Under the pieces are notes generated by a model, which saw only the letters and a list, made by a program, of their open reading frames with translations, had not been told where the DNA came from and made no database searches. Source: Macrostomum hystrix (Eukaryota > Platyhelminthes > Macrostomidae). Taken from it: 64,000 nucleotides of DNA. Positions 22,632 through 33,884 of this stretch are shown here, piece by piece. The DNA lies in contig CATNEN010000003.1 of NCBI GenBank assembly GCA_950097015.1, positions 10,087,501 to 10,151,500 on the forward strand, given 5' to 3'. Both the position numbers and the translations under genes were made by a program. How positions within the stretch are numbered: the first letter of the stretch is position 1; every line of letters starts with the position of its first letter.

Positions 22632-25430
22632 TCGAAAGAAATCCCAACCGATCAGCTGCAGCTGCAGCAGCAGCCACCCCAGCTGCCAAATTACACGAAG
22701 GCTTCTGCTGAGACTGGACTAGAAATACTAGAATCCCATTCTACAGCTACCGGTGTCGGTTACTCGCGTCCAAAGGATCGCGATGCCGTTGCCATCATTG
22801 AAGACGGCGGAGCTGACTATAACGGTGCCTTCGTGGCCGGGCTAAGCTTTTCAGACCCGGCTGTTAGGCGGGGCTTCATCATCAGAGTGTACGCTTTGCT
22901 AATGCTGCAGCTACTCGTCACTGGCATTGTGGTGTCAGTTTTCACGTTTGTGTAAGTTCTGTATGCTTACTCTGCTTCCACAATAAACCCAGTTTCTGTA
23001 ACTCATCGATCTACCTGTCTACTCGATTTCTGTAACTCATTAATCTACCTGTCTACCATGTCTTCATTTCTACCTGATGTCCGCTACACACTACTCTACC
23101 TGCCTACTAAGTTTCTGTAGCCCAATAATCCACATTTGTTGTTATATTCGTTGAAACATTGCAGCGACCCAGTGAAGCACTGGGTGCAACGTAACAGGCT
23201 GTTTTACTACATATCATTCGGAATATTCATGATCGTATATTTCGTTATCCTCTGCTGCAAATCTGTTCGCCGTAAATTCCCCTGCAATCTGATATATTTG
23301 GCAATTTTTACTCTAGCTTTCTCCTACATGGCTGGCTGCACTGCGTCATTTTACAATACGCAAAGTGTAATGCTTGCTATGGTCATTTGCGCAGTTATCT
23401 GCATCGCTCTTAGCATCTTCGCCGTACAGACCAAGGTAGGCGCCTGCGTGTGTCCATCTAGATCCCAATATGAATCGATCTAGATCCCAATATGAATCCA
23501 TCTAGATCCCAATCTGAATCCATCTAGATCCCAATCTGAATCCATCTAGATCCCAATCTGAATCCATCTAGATCCCAATCTGAATCCATCTAGATCCCAA
23601 TCTGAATCCATCTAGATCCCAATCTGAATCCATCTAGATCCCAATCTGAATCCATCTAGATCCCAATCTGAATCCATCTAGATCCCAATCTAAGTCCATC
23701 TAGATCCCAATCTAAATCCATCTAGATCCCAATCTAAGTCCATCTAGATCCCAATCTCAATCCATCTAGATCCCAATCTGAATCCATCTAGATCCCAATA
23801 TGAATCCATCTAGATCCCAATCTGAATCCATCTAGATCCCAATCTGAATCCATCTAGATCCCAATCTGAATCCATCTAGATCCCAATCTAAGTCCATCTA
23901 GATCCCAATCTAAATCCATCTAGATCCCAATCTAAGTCCATCTAGATCCCAATCTGAATCCATCTAGATCCCAATCTGAATCCATCTAGATCCCAATATG
24001 AATCCATCTAGATCCCAATCTGAATCCATCTAGATCCCAATCTGAATCCATCTAGATCCCAATCTGAATCCATCTAGATCCCAATCTAAATCTATCTAGA
24101 TCCCAATCTGAATCCATCTAGATCCCAATCTGAATCCATCTAGATCCCAATCTGAATCCATCTAGATCCCAATCTGAATCCATCTAGATCCCAATCTGAA
24201 TCCATCTAGATCCCAATCTGAATCCATCTAGATCCCAATATGAATCCATCTAGATCCCAATATGAATCCATCTAGATCCCAATCTGAATCCATCTAGATC
24301 CCAATCTGAATCCATCTAGATCCCAATCTGAATCCATCTAGATCCCAATCTAAGTCCATCTAGATCCCAATCTAAATCCATCTAGATCCCAATCTAAGTC
24401 CATCTAGATCCCAATCTGAATCCATCTAGATCCCAATCTGAATCCATCTAGATCCCAATATGAATCCATCTAGATCCCAATCTGAATCCATCTAGATCCC
24501 AATCTGAATCCATCTAGATCCCAATCTGAATCCATCTAGATCCCAATCTAAGTCCATCTAGATCCCAATCTAAATCCATCTAGATCCCAATCTAAGTCCA
24601 TCTAGATCCCAATCTGAATCCATCTAGATCCCAATCTGAATCCATCTAGATCCCAATCTGAATCCATCTAGATCCCAATCTGAATCCATCTAGATCCCAA
24701 TCTGAATCCATCTAGATCCCAATCTGAATCCATCTAGATCCCAATCTAAATCCATCTAGATCCCAATCTGAATCCATCTAGATCCCAATCTGAATCCATC
24801 TAGATCCCAATCTGAATCCATCTAGATCCCAATCTGAATCCATCTAGATCCCAATATGAATCCATCTAGATCCCAATCTGAATCCATCTAGATCCCAATC
24901 TGAATCCATCTAGATCCCAATCTGAATCCATCTAGATCCCAATCTAAATCCATCTAGATCCCAATCTGAATCCATCTAGATCCCAATCTAAATCCATCTA
25001 GATCCCAATCTGAATCCATCTAGATCCCAATCTGAATCCATCTAGATCCCAATCTGAATCCATCTAGATCCCATCCTTATTATTCAGTTTCGATTAAATA
25101 ATTTTCCGTGAAATCCTAAATCCCTGGTTTTCAAAGATCGACTTTACAATGTGCAGCGGCCTGATGATAGTGATCTCGCTAGTGTTCATCCTATTCGCCC
25201 TGGCCTGTTGCATCTCTTTCGCTCTATATGGCTCCTTTCGCATTCGAGAGTATGTAGTCGGCGGCGTAGGCGCACTCGTGTTCTCAGTGTTTCTAGTCTA
25301 CGATACTCAGAAAGTTGTTGGCGGTAGAAAATACGATTTGAACCCGGAGGAGTATGTCGCTGGAGCCCTTCAATTGTACTTCGACATTTTAAAAATCTTC
25401 ATCTACATGCTGCCGTGTACAAATAACTGA
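22632..25430 (+). CDS. TMBIM/Lifeguard family membrane protein, intron-containing copy (first exon not found)
   Basis: Three exons join in phase: 22632-22951, 23165-23435 and 25137-25430, giving 294 residues up to the TGA. They encode a Q/P-rich N-terminus, FVAGLSFSDPAVRRGFIIRVY before the first helix, then RRKFPCN, FAVQTKIDFTMCSG, YDTQKVVGGRKYDL and NPEEYVAGALQLYFDI. This is the same layout as the intronless paralogue at 19743-20648. The first recognised exon follows a good 3' splice site (TTTTATTTTAG) but has no usable ATG, so a start exon must lie upstream. I could not place it between 20.7 and 22.6 kb. The last intron is mostly a 22-bp minisatellite. The two copies differ clearly in sequence, so the duplication is not recent. 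Expected role is Ca2+ leak and cell-death control in internal membranes. Confidence 0.88.
23446..25073. repeat. 22-bp minisatellite in the TMBIM intron, with nine-unit higher-order repeat
   Basis: About 73 units of CCATCTAGATCCCAATCT plus GAAT. Variant units ending TAAGT, TAAAT or TATGAAT recur in the same order in blocks. TAAGT-start blocks at 23691 and 23889, and again at 24351 and 24549, are 198 bp apart, which is nine units. The array fills nearly all of intron 23436-25136. Confidence 0.95.
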
Positions 25431-25539
25431 TCCTGGTAACTATTGCTGTGAGATTTGTCTATGGAAATCTCAAAGTATATATTTTGTCTATCGTGATCTT
25501 GTAGGTAGGAGTTATGTTTATTGGGATCTTTTTTATGTA

Positions 25540-25715
25540 GCTTTTGTTTCGGCTAGGATAAAGACTAGTTTGTGTAGCTTTTGTTTCGCGTAGAATAAAT
25601 CTAGTTTATGTAGCTTTTGTTTCGGCTAAGATGAAGACTAGTTTGTTTAGCTTTTTATTCGGCTAGGATAAAGACTAGTTTATGTAGCTTTTGTTTCGGC
25701 TAGGATAAAGGTGGG
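25540..25715. repeat. 37-bp tandem repeat (GTAGCTTTTGTTTCGGCTAG type), first block
   Basis: Four or five imperfect units with GGATAAAGACTAGTTTGT. The same family reappears at 26430-26800. The block lies downstream of the second TMBIM gene. Confidence 0.85.
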
Positions 25716-25930
25716 AGTGATGTTTATGGGGATCTTGTAGGTAGGAGTGATGTTTATTGGGATCTTGTAGGTGGGAGTTATGTTTATTGGGATCTTGTAG
25801 GTGGGAGTTATGTTTATTGGGATCTTGTAGGTGGGAGTTATGTTTATTGGGATCTTGTAGGTCGGAGTTATATTTATTGGGACCTTGTAGGTGGGAGTTA
25901 TGTTTATGGGGATCTTGTAGGTGGGAGTTG
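25716..25930. repeat. 30-bp tandem repeat (GTGGGAGTTATGTTTATTGG type)
   Basis: About seven units, with GGATCTTGTAG completing each. The unit length is a multiple of three, so it yields repetitive open frames on both strands that are not genes. Confidence 0.88.
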
Positions 25931-26429
25931 AGCCTAGCCGTAAAAGAAGGTGGCAATATTTTACCAATTTTTTCCTGTCTATTTTTTCAGCTTTTCTCAG
26001 CTGCTTTCATTTTAAAAAATATGAAATCGTTTTGTATTTCAGTTTGACTGTTTACAAACCTCAACTAAATTGAGGTAGTTTTTTATTTTTCATTTATTTT
26101 TCATTTTTTACAATTTTTTTTTTGTGACGATGCAAGGTAACACTTTGCGATTTGCAACGCCTTTTGAACGAATATTAGAGCTTTCATTTGCTGATTTTCA
26201 GCTACCCGAAGCCAAATAACTGTTTCTTATTTAAACAGAATCTTTTTATTTACAATCCGTCAATTGTCAAGTCCATTTGAGTTAAGCAAGTATCTTTTTG
26301 ATGCAAACAATCAAAATAAAACACCACATACTAATTAAGTAACTTTTGTTACTTTTTTCAACTTTTGCATACGGAAAGGAGAGACCTATTATCATAATCA
26401 AGACCTTTAAGGTCAGGGGTCTAGGATAA

Positions 26430-26800
26430 AGACCAGTTTGATTTTCTGTACTTTCGAGAAGGATAAAGACCCTAGTTTGGGTAGCTTTAGTTTCGCGTAA
26501 GATAATGACTAGTTTGTGTAGCTTTTTATTCGGCTAGGATAAAGACTAGTTTGTGTAGCTTTTTATTCGGCTAGGATAAAGACTAGTTTGTGTAGCTTTT
26601 TATTCGGCTAGGATAAAGACTAGTTTATGTAGCTTTTCATTCGGCTAGGATAAAGACTAGTTTATGTAGCTTTTGTTTCGGCTAGGATAAAGACTAGTTT
26701 GTGTAGCTTTTTTCGGATTGGATAAGGACCACTTTGGGTAGCTTTAGCTTCGCATTAGACCAGTTTTAGTAGCTTTTCTTCGGTTTGGATAAAGACCTGT
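26430..26800. repeat. 37-bp tandem repeat, second block
   Basis: About ten units of GTAGCTTTTTATTCGGCTAG plus GATAAAGACTAGTTTGT, related to 25540-25715. The block ends about 60 bp before the first KANSL2 exon. Confidence 0.85.
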
Positions 26801-26857
26801 TTGGTTTAGCGCACAATGATGAGTATATGTGTCCTAGTTGCTAAATTTCCATTCCAG

Positions 26858-29800
26858 CTGTGGATGCAAAGCACTATCGCATGCAAAACTCTTCCACAAC
26901 ATCAAAGTCGTACGCAGCAGCCGCTGCGGCGGCAGCTTCGTCGTCAACAACAACAGCGGCATCGACTGTGGCCTCAGTTGCGCGTTGCCCGTCCACTGGC
27001 CGGCCTCAGCAACTTCAGCGGCCGTTGGGCGCGAGTTCGCGACCGCCAGCGGAGCCGTTGTGCCAGCACTCGCTTGGCCAGTGTACGAACCTTCGCTATC
27101 CGGGTCACAGTCTGTGCGCCAGGCACTTGGCTTCAACTAGCTGGGAGCCGGATGGTGCTGCATCGTCTTCTGCTCCGCCTGTGCACTTCTGCCAGTACCA
27201 GGCCGGTGCCAATGCCCAAACAATGCGCTGCGGAGAGGTTGTCGAACGGCCAAGGCGTTTCTGTCCCCAGCACGAACCTGATCCTCCACCGGAGCCTTCG
27301 TTAGGCCTGCCTGCCCAGCTTGGACCGGATGCGGCACTGCAGGATCTGTTGAATTCTGTCAGCTGCTTGCAGACTAAGCCGGCTGATAAGTACTGCTTCG
27401 CTGACGCTTTTCAGGTACGGTTAGAGACGGAGAGAAAAGAGACCGGAGAGACGAGACTGAGGAGAGACGAGACTGAGGTGAGATAAGACACGGGAGAGAC
27501 GAGACTGAGGAGAGATAAGACACCGGAGAGACGAGACTGAGGAGAGATAAGACACGGGAGAGACGAGACTGAGGAGAGATAAGACACGGGAGAGACGAGA
27601 CTGAGGAGAGATAAGACACCGTAAAGACGAGAGTGAGGAGAGATAAGACACGGGAGAGACGAGACTAAGGAGAGATAAGACACGGGAGAGACGAGACTGA
27701 GGAGAGATAAGACACCGTAGAGACGAGAGTGAGGAGAGATAAGACACGGGAGAGACGAGACTGAGGAGAGATAAGACACCGTAGAGACGAGAGTGAGGAG
27801 AGATAAGACACGGGAGAGACGAGATTGAGGAGAGATAAAACACGTGAGAGACGAGACTGAGGAGAGATAAGACACGGGAGAGACGAGACTGAGGAGAGAT
27901 AAGACACGGGAGAGACGAGACTAAGGAGAGATAAGACACGTGAGAGACGAGACTAAGGAGAGAACAGACACGTGAGAGACGAGACTAGGGAGAGATAAGA
28001 CACGGGAGAGACGAGACTGAGGTGAGATAAGACACGTGAGAGACGAGACTGAGGAGAGATAAGACACCGGAGAGACGAGACTGAGGAGAGATAAGACACG
28101 GGAGAGACGAGACTGAGGAGAGATAAGACACGGGAGAGACGAGACGGAGTAGAGATACAACACGTGAGAGACGAGACTAAGGAGAGATAAGACACGTGAG
28201 AGACGAGACTAAGGAGAGATAAGACACGGGAGAGACGAGACTGAGGAGAGATAAGACACGGGAGAGACGAGACTGAGGTGAGATAAGACACCGGAGAGAC
28301 GAGACTGAGGAGAGATAAGACACGGGAGAGACGAGACTGAGGAGAGATAAGACACCGGAGAGACGAGACTGAGGAGAGATAAGACACGTGAGAGACGAGA
28401 CTGAGGAGAGATAAAACACGGGAGAGACGAGACTGAGGAGAGATAAGACACGGGAGAGACGAGACTGAGAAGTGGTAAGACACAGGAGAGACGAGACTGA
28501 GGAGAGACGAGACTGAGGAGAGATACAACATTGGAGAGACGAGACGGAGGAGAGATACAACATTGGAGAGACGAGACGGAGGAGAGAAAGACACGGTAGA
28601 GACGAGACTGAGAAGTGGTAAGACACGGGAGAGACGAGACTGAGGAGAGATAAGACACGGGAGAGACGAGACTAAGGAGAGATAAGACACGGGAGAGACG
28701 AGACTGAGGAGAGATAAGACACGGGAGAGACGAGACGGAGGAGAGATAAGACACGTGAGAGACGAGACTGAGGAGAGATAAGACACGTGAGAGACGAGAC
28801 TGAGGAGAGATAAGACACGGGAGAGACGAGACGGAGGAGAGATACAACATTGGAGAGACGAGACTGAGGAGAGATAAGACACGGGAGAGACGAGACGGAG
28901 GAGAGATACAACATTGGAGAGACGAGACGGAGGAGAGATAAGACACGTGAGAGACGAGACTGAGGAGAGATAAGACACGGGAGAGACGAGACTGAGGAGA
29001 GATAAGACACGGGAGAGACGAGACTGAGGAGAGATAAGACACGGGAGAGACGAGACTGAGGAGAGATAAGACACGTGAGAGACGAGACTGAGGAGAGATA
29101 AGACACGGGAGAGACGAGACTGAGGAGAGATAAGACACGGGAGAGACGAGACTAAGGAGAGATAAGACACGGGAGAGACGAGACTGAGGAGAGATAAGAC
29201 ACGTGAGAGACGAGACTGAGGAGAGATACAACATTGGAGAGACGAGACTGAGGAGAGATAAAACACGGGAGAGACGAGACTGAGGAGAGATAAGACACGG
29301 GAGAGACGAGACTGAGGAGAGATAAAACACGGGAGAGACGAGACTGAGGAGAGATAAAACACGGGAGAGACGAGACTGAGGAGAGATAAAACACGGGAGA
29401 GACGAGACTGAGGAGAGATAAGACACGTGAGAGACGAGATTGAGGAGAGATAAAACACGTGAGAGACGAGACTAAGGAGAGATACAACATTGGAGAGACG
29501 AGACTGAGGAGAGATACAACATTGGAGAGACGAGACTGAGGAGAGATAAAACACGGGAGAGACGAGACTGAGGAGAGATAAGACACGGGAGAGACGAGAC
29601 TGAGGAGAGATAAGACACGGGAGAGACGAGACTAAGGAGAGATAAGACACGGGAGAGACGAGACTGAGGAGAGATAAGACACGTGAGAGACGAGACTGAG
29701 GAGAGATACAACATTGGAGAGACGAGACTGAGGAGAGATAAAACACGGGAGAGACGAGACTGAGGAGAGATAAGACACGGGAGAGACGAGACTGAGGAGA

Positions 29801-32800
29801 GATAAGACACGTGAGAGACGAGACTGAAAAGAGATAAAACACTGGACTCACAACTGGAACGTCAAATTTAGATTTTTGACGGCACAGATTATAATAAAAA
29901 TATAATTTCTGTAGGGCTGTGGGAAACGGTACATCATATGGTGACACTAGACCCGCAGCCAACGAGAAGGCAATTTTGTCTATTCCACTGATTCCTGAGC
30001 ACACGCTCAGACAAGTGTGTACATCTGCCCTGACTTTCTCATTTTCAGGCAGCGTACACTTTCACTTTGCCTTCAAGGAGGTTGGGCCCTCAAGGGCGTA
30101 AATTGCAGGGCAAGCCCCCAAAGTTACGCCCCCAGTTACGCAACAGTATTCCTCTGGTTCACCCAGCTGTCAAATAGGTACCAGCGTTAGCTGGGGTAAT
30201 TACGTGCCTTCAAAGCTTCTTAATAATAATACTTAATTTGAATCAGAATAAGGAATGGTTAATCCGAAATCAACATTAGACACAATGTAATCCAATTTCA
30301 CCTTGGAAACTGCAGGTAAGCCAGTTTGTTCGCGCCAAGACAGCAGAGCCTGGACCGCATCGGATCAGAGATCGCATGTCCGAGTGTGCCAGCGACACCG
30401 ACTCGTCAGTGTCCGACGATCCTTCCGATAGTGAAGAGGCCAATTTTCCTAGCACAGCAGAGGTGTTCACCCGCACTGAGCTGGTCAAAGCAGCCAAATG
30501 TAAGCTGCAGAGCTTGAGAACAGCCTACGAAGACGAAATCCAACGCCTTCAGAGGGAACTGCGCCAGGGCTATGAAAGATTTGTTGCTAGCGGCGCCCCT
30601 GGAAGCAGCGGCGTCGGCGGCAGTTCTTCTAGCACTCTGACTTCGGCTTCTTCAATGCCTTCACTGGCTGGTACTAGCAGCGGTGGATCTGCTCGATTTA
30701 GACGAAGCGCCTACGAGCAGTGCCAGGTGAGTCTGCATTGGGTGTGTTGTTGGCTAGTTTTATGACAGACTTCTATTGATATCATCCGAAAAGTGTCGTA
30801 GCTTTTTGTTGAAAACTTGCTTCTAGGTTTTAGAAAATCTTCTATTGTCTACTGCTAGTAAATCGTGGCTGATACTATGTATCTTACAAAGCATTTTGTA
30901 GTTTCTAAGAAATCCGTCAGTATTTTAGAATCGTCGCCTTTTTCTAAGAAATTTTTCGCTCTTGATTCGTAAAAATTGTAGCTTTTTTGAGAAAATCGTC
31001 TTTGTTTTACAGTCTTTATACTCTTTTTTCACTAAAAATATCGTATTTAGTTTTCTCGGAAAATGGTAGCTTGTTTTCTAAGAAATTCATAAATCGGTTT
31101 ACATTCTTAGAAAATTATCGATTGTTTTAAGATTGTTCTACAAAATTTGTCGCTAGTTTTTTAGGAAAGTTTTTTACGTTTTCTTAGTAAATTCACAGTT
31201 ATGTTCTTAAAAAAGTCATCGCTCTACATTATTCGAAACTCCCGTAGTTATTGTTTTTTTTTAGTTGTCGTTACTTTTTTTAATACTCGTTAGTTTTTTT
31301 TTTTAAACAGTCGCTTGGTTTTTTTCCGAAAAAAATGTCGCTGGCCTCGCTAGCTTTCTAAGAAATGTCTCTTGTATTCTAAGAAATTCTTCGTTCGTTT
31401 TTCGAAAAAGTATTCGCTACTTTTCATCGTAAAAAACTGTAGCGCCCCATCCGGATTTCTATAGGTGCTTACCGGAACAGACAAATGGTTGCGTCACCGT
31501 GCAACAGAGCGCCGATACTACGCCGCCTACATCGAACAGATGAAGCCGCCGTCCGCTCGCCGCTGCTCCTACAATGGCCCGCCATCGAAATGCTACGAGC
31601 GTGCCCTGCCGCTATCCTCCTATTGTTCTACGCACATCCTATCGGAGCCAAATCAATGCCTATTTCGCGCCTGCATTGAATCCGGTTGCACTCGGCCAGT
31701 GATTCGATTTGAAGCATCCGGTAGGTGCGAATCGCATAGAGAGGCCGAGCATTATGAATTGCCGGAGGAACTCTTACAACAGTCTGCTGAGAGTGCCAGC
31801 AAAGTGGCTAAGCCTCAGGTTAGTTTTTCTCATTTATAGTTTGATTATTAGCTAGTATTGCTGCAGGAATCGTAGCTAGAAATTTAGCTGGAATCGTAGC
31901 TAGAAATGTAGCTGGAATCGTAGCTTGAAATGTAGCTGAATTCGTAGCCAGAAATATAGCTGGAATCGTAGCTAGAAATGTAGCTGGAATCGTAGCTTGA
32001 AATGTAGCTGGAATCGTAGCTTGAAATGTAGCTGGAATCGTAGCTTGAAATGTAGCTGGAATCGTAGCTTGAAATGTAGCTGAAATCGTAGCTAGAAATA
32101 TAGCTGGAATCGTAGCTAGAAATGTAGCTGGAATCGTAGCTAGAAATGTAGCTGGAATCGTAGCTAGAAATGTAGCTGGAATCGCAGAAGGAATCGTAGC
32201 TAGAAATGTAGCTGGAATCGTAGCTAGAAATGTAGCTGGAATCGTAGCTAGAAATGTTACTGAAATCGCAGCAGCAGTCGTAGCTAGAATCGCAGCAGCA
32301 GTCGTAGCTAGAATCGCAGCAGCAGTCGTAGCTAGAATCGCAGCAGCAGTCGTAGCTAGAATCGCAGCAGCAGTCGTAGCTAGAATCGCAGCAGAAATGT
32401 AGCAGGAATCGTAGCTCGAAATGTAGCTGGAATCGCAGCAGCAGTTGTAGCTAGAATCGCAGCAGGAATCGTAGCTAGAATCTCAGAAGGAATCGTAGTT
32501 AAAAGCGTAGCAGGTATTGTGTCTGGAATCGCAGCAAGCTTTAGTCACAGCTGGAATCTTTTACAGAATAGCGGAAGGTATCATTTATAGATGATTTATA
32601 TTTATAGATAATCGCTGCTAGAATCGTGGCTAGAATCGCAGCAAGAATCGCAAGAAAAGTCTCTTAGCCAATAAAATTTTCTCTGCCAATCGAAAATAAG
32701 TTTAATATTACTTTAAATTTCAGGTCTTCCTTCATTCTCCTCATTCAACACCGTCCAAAGCCACTTGTAGTAGTAATACTACAGTTAGTAAGCATCGCAC

Positions 32801-33884
32801 AGTTCATCAACCATCATCTGTGCAAGTAGTGTTACATTCGCCTACGGAGCAGCAGAAACAGAATCAAGAACAGCTGCATCACCATGCTCCGTCTCAGTCT
32901 TCGTCAGCAGAATTAACTTGCGCAACAGCTTCAGCTGCGGCTGCGGCAGCAGACTTGGACCTGGACGATGTAGCTGTCCTACCCAGCGTCGGCATGATGC
33001 TGTCCTCCAGCGAAGTAGACACTATTATGCGGGACGGAGCCTTTCAAATCGATATCTTCAGTCCGACTCATTTGAATGCTTTATTAAGACCAGGCGATGA
33101 TGAAGAAGTCATTGTTGTCGATGACAATGAGGCAGAACCGGCCGGCATTGCTGATCAGGTCACAATTGATTCCAAGAAAATCCAAGAAATCACTGAGTCC
33201 CAACAGGACTACCAAACTGCTGCTTCACCGAACATCGAAGACAAGTCGACTGTAAAACAGGATGACAATGATTTGACAGGCCTCCCAATTGATGAAGATA
33301 AAAAACAACTTCCAATCGAGTCTGTTGAACCAAAAACTGAACTTGAACAGTCTGCAGTAGTTGAGTTGTCTCTTACTGAACAGCCTAGTGAACACGCTTC
33401 TGAACATGTTACTGAAGAGGCTTCTGAACAGGGTTCTGAACAGGCTCATGAACACGCTACTGAACATGTTACTGAACAGGCTTCTGAACAGGCTCGTGAA
33501 CACGCTTCTGAACATGTTACTGAACAGGCTTCTGAACATACTACCGAACATACAACTGAACAGACTACTGAGCATACTACCGAACATACAACTGAACACA
33601 CTACTGAGCATACTACCGAACGTACTACTACTGAACAGACTACTGAACATGCTACTGAAATAGTAGTATTCGAAGCTAATAGAATCGATTTGGAACCGTC
33701 GCGCGGTAGAAAACGTCTTCATTCTTCGTCGTCGGACAAAGAAGTGGAGGTTATTCAGGCGTTGATGATGCTAACTGGCAAACAGGTGACAGCTGCTGCA
33801 GCCGCCGCGGCGGCCGCTTCATCCGCCATTACTAATGCTACTAGTAATAACACTATAACCCAGGAAGATACCAATTTAAATTAA
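26858..33884 (+). CDS. KANSL2: KANSL2-like subunit of the NSL histone acetyltransferase complex
   Basis: Four exons, all joined in phase 0: 26858-27414, 30316-30726, 31465-31818 and 32724-33884. The first in-frame ATG is at 26881, 23 bases after a strong 3' splice site (ATTTCCATTCCAG). That gives about 819 residues against about 490 in vertebrates. Exon 1 has two C3H-type units (CQHSLGQC...GHSLCARH, and CQYQAGANAQTMRC...FCPQH). Exon 2 has an acidic serine-rich part and a basic coiled region (KCKLQSLRTAYEDEIQRLQR). Exon 3 has two more C3H units (RRCSYNGPPSKCYER...YCSTH, and CLFRACIESGC...GRCESH). This two-plus-two arrangement is typical of KANSL2; INO80D, which shares the domain, is the alternative. 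The protein would act in the nucleus with a MOF/KAT8-type acetyltransferase. The extended C-terminus contains a long Thr/Ser-Glu-His/Gln repeat (about 33390-33655) and a poly-alanine run. The final part and 3' UTR are tandemly duplicated downstream. Confidence 0.88.
27420..29835. repeat. 32-bp minisatellite in KANSL2 intron 1 (about 75 units)
   Basis: Unit GGGAGAGACGAGACTGAGG followed by AGAGATAAGACAC, with ACATTGG, ACGTG and ACCGG variants. It is stop-free in all frames on the minus strand, hence an artificial 683-codon frame there. The motif is nearly the same as the internal repeats of the two hAT-like MITEs at 39148-39617 and 51317-51891. Confidence 0.95.
29913..30118 (-). mobile_element. 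SINE family A copy (partial), followed by a SINE B fragment
   Basis: GGGCTGTGGGAAACGGTACA, then ACACTAGACCCGCAGCC and TGCCCTGACTTTCTCAT match the family A body on the minus strand; the tRNA-like head is missing. Bases 30148-30205 (CACCCAGCTGTCAAATAGG, ACCAGCGTTAGCTGGGG) match family B. The copy lies in KANSL2 intron 1. Confidence 0.75.
30727..31464. other. KANSL2 intron 2, T-rich
   Basis: A plain intron with loosely repeated TCTAAGAAAT and GTCGCT motifs. No coding sequence or element ends are seen. Confidence 0.6.
31860..32560. repeat. 24-bp minisatellite in KANSL2 intron 3
   Basis: Units GTAGCTGGAATCGTAG plus CTAGAAAT, passing near 32270-32400 into a CAG-rich sub-type (AGAATCGCAGCAGCAGTCGT). 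About 29 units, degenerate at the right edge. Confidence 0.92.

Noticed and set aside
27953-30004. A 683-codon minus-strand open frame
   Set aside because: It is a translation of the 32-bp intronic minisatellite plus part of a SINE. The unit is stop-free on that strand, and no protein domain is seen.
33225-33722. A minus-strand frame rich in Ser, Leu and Phe opposite KANSL2 exon 4
   Set aside because: It is the antisense shadow of the Glu/His repeat. The plus strand has the splice-consistent, family-supported frame.
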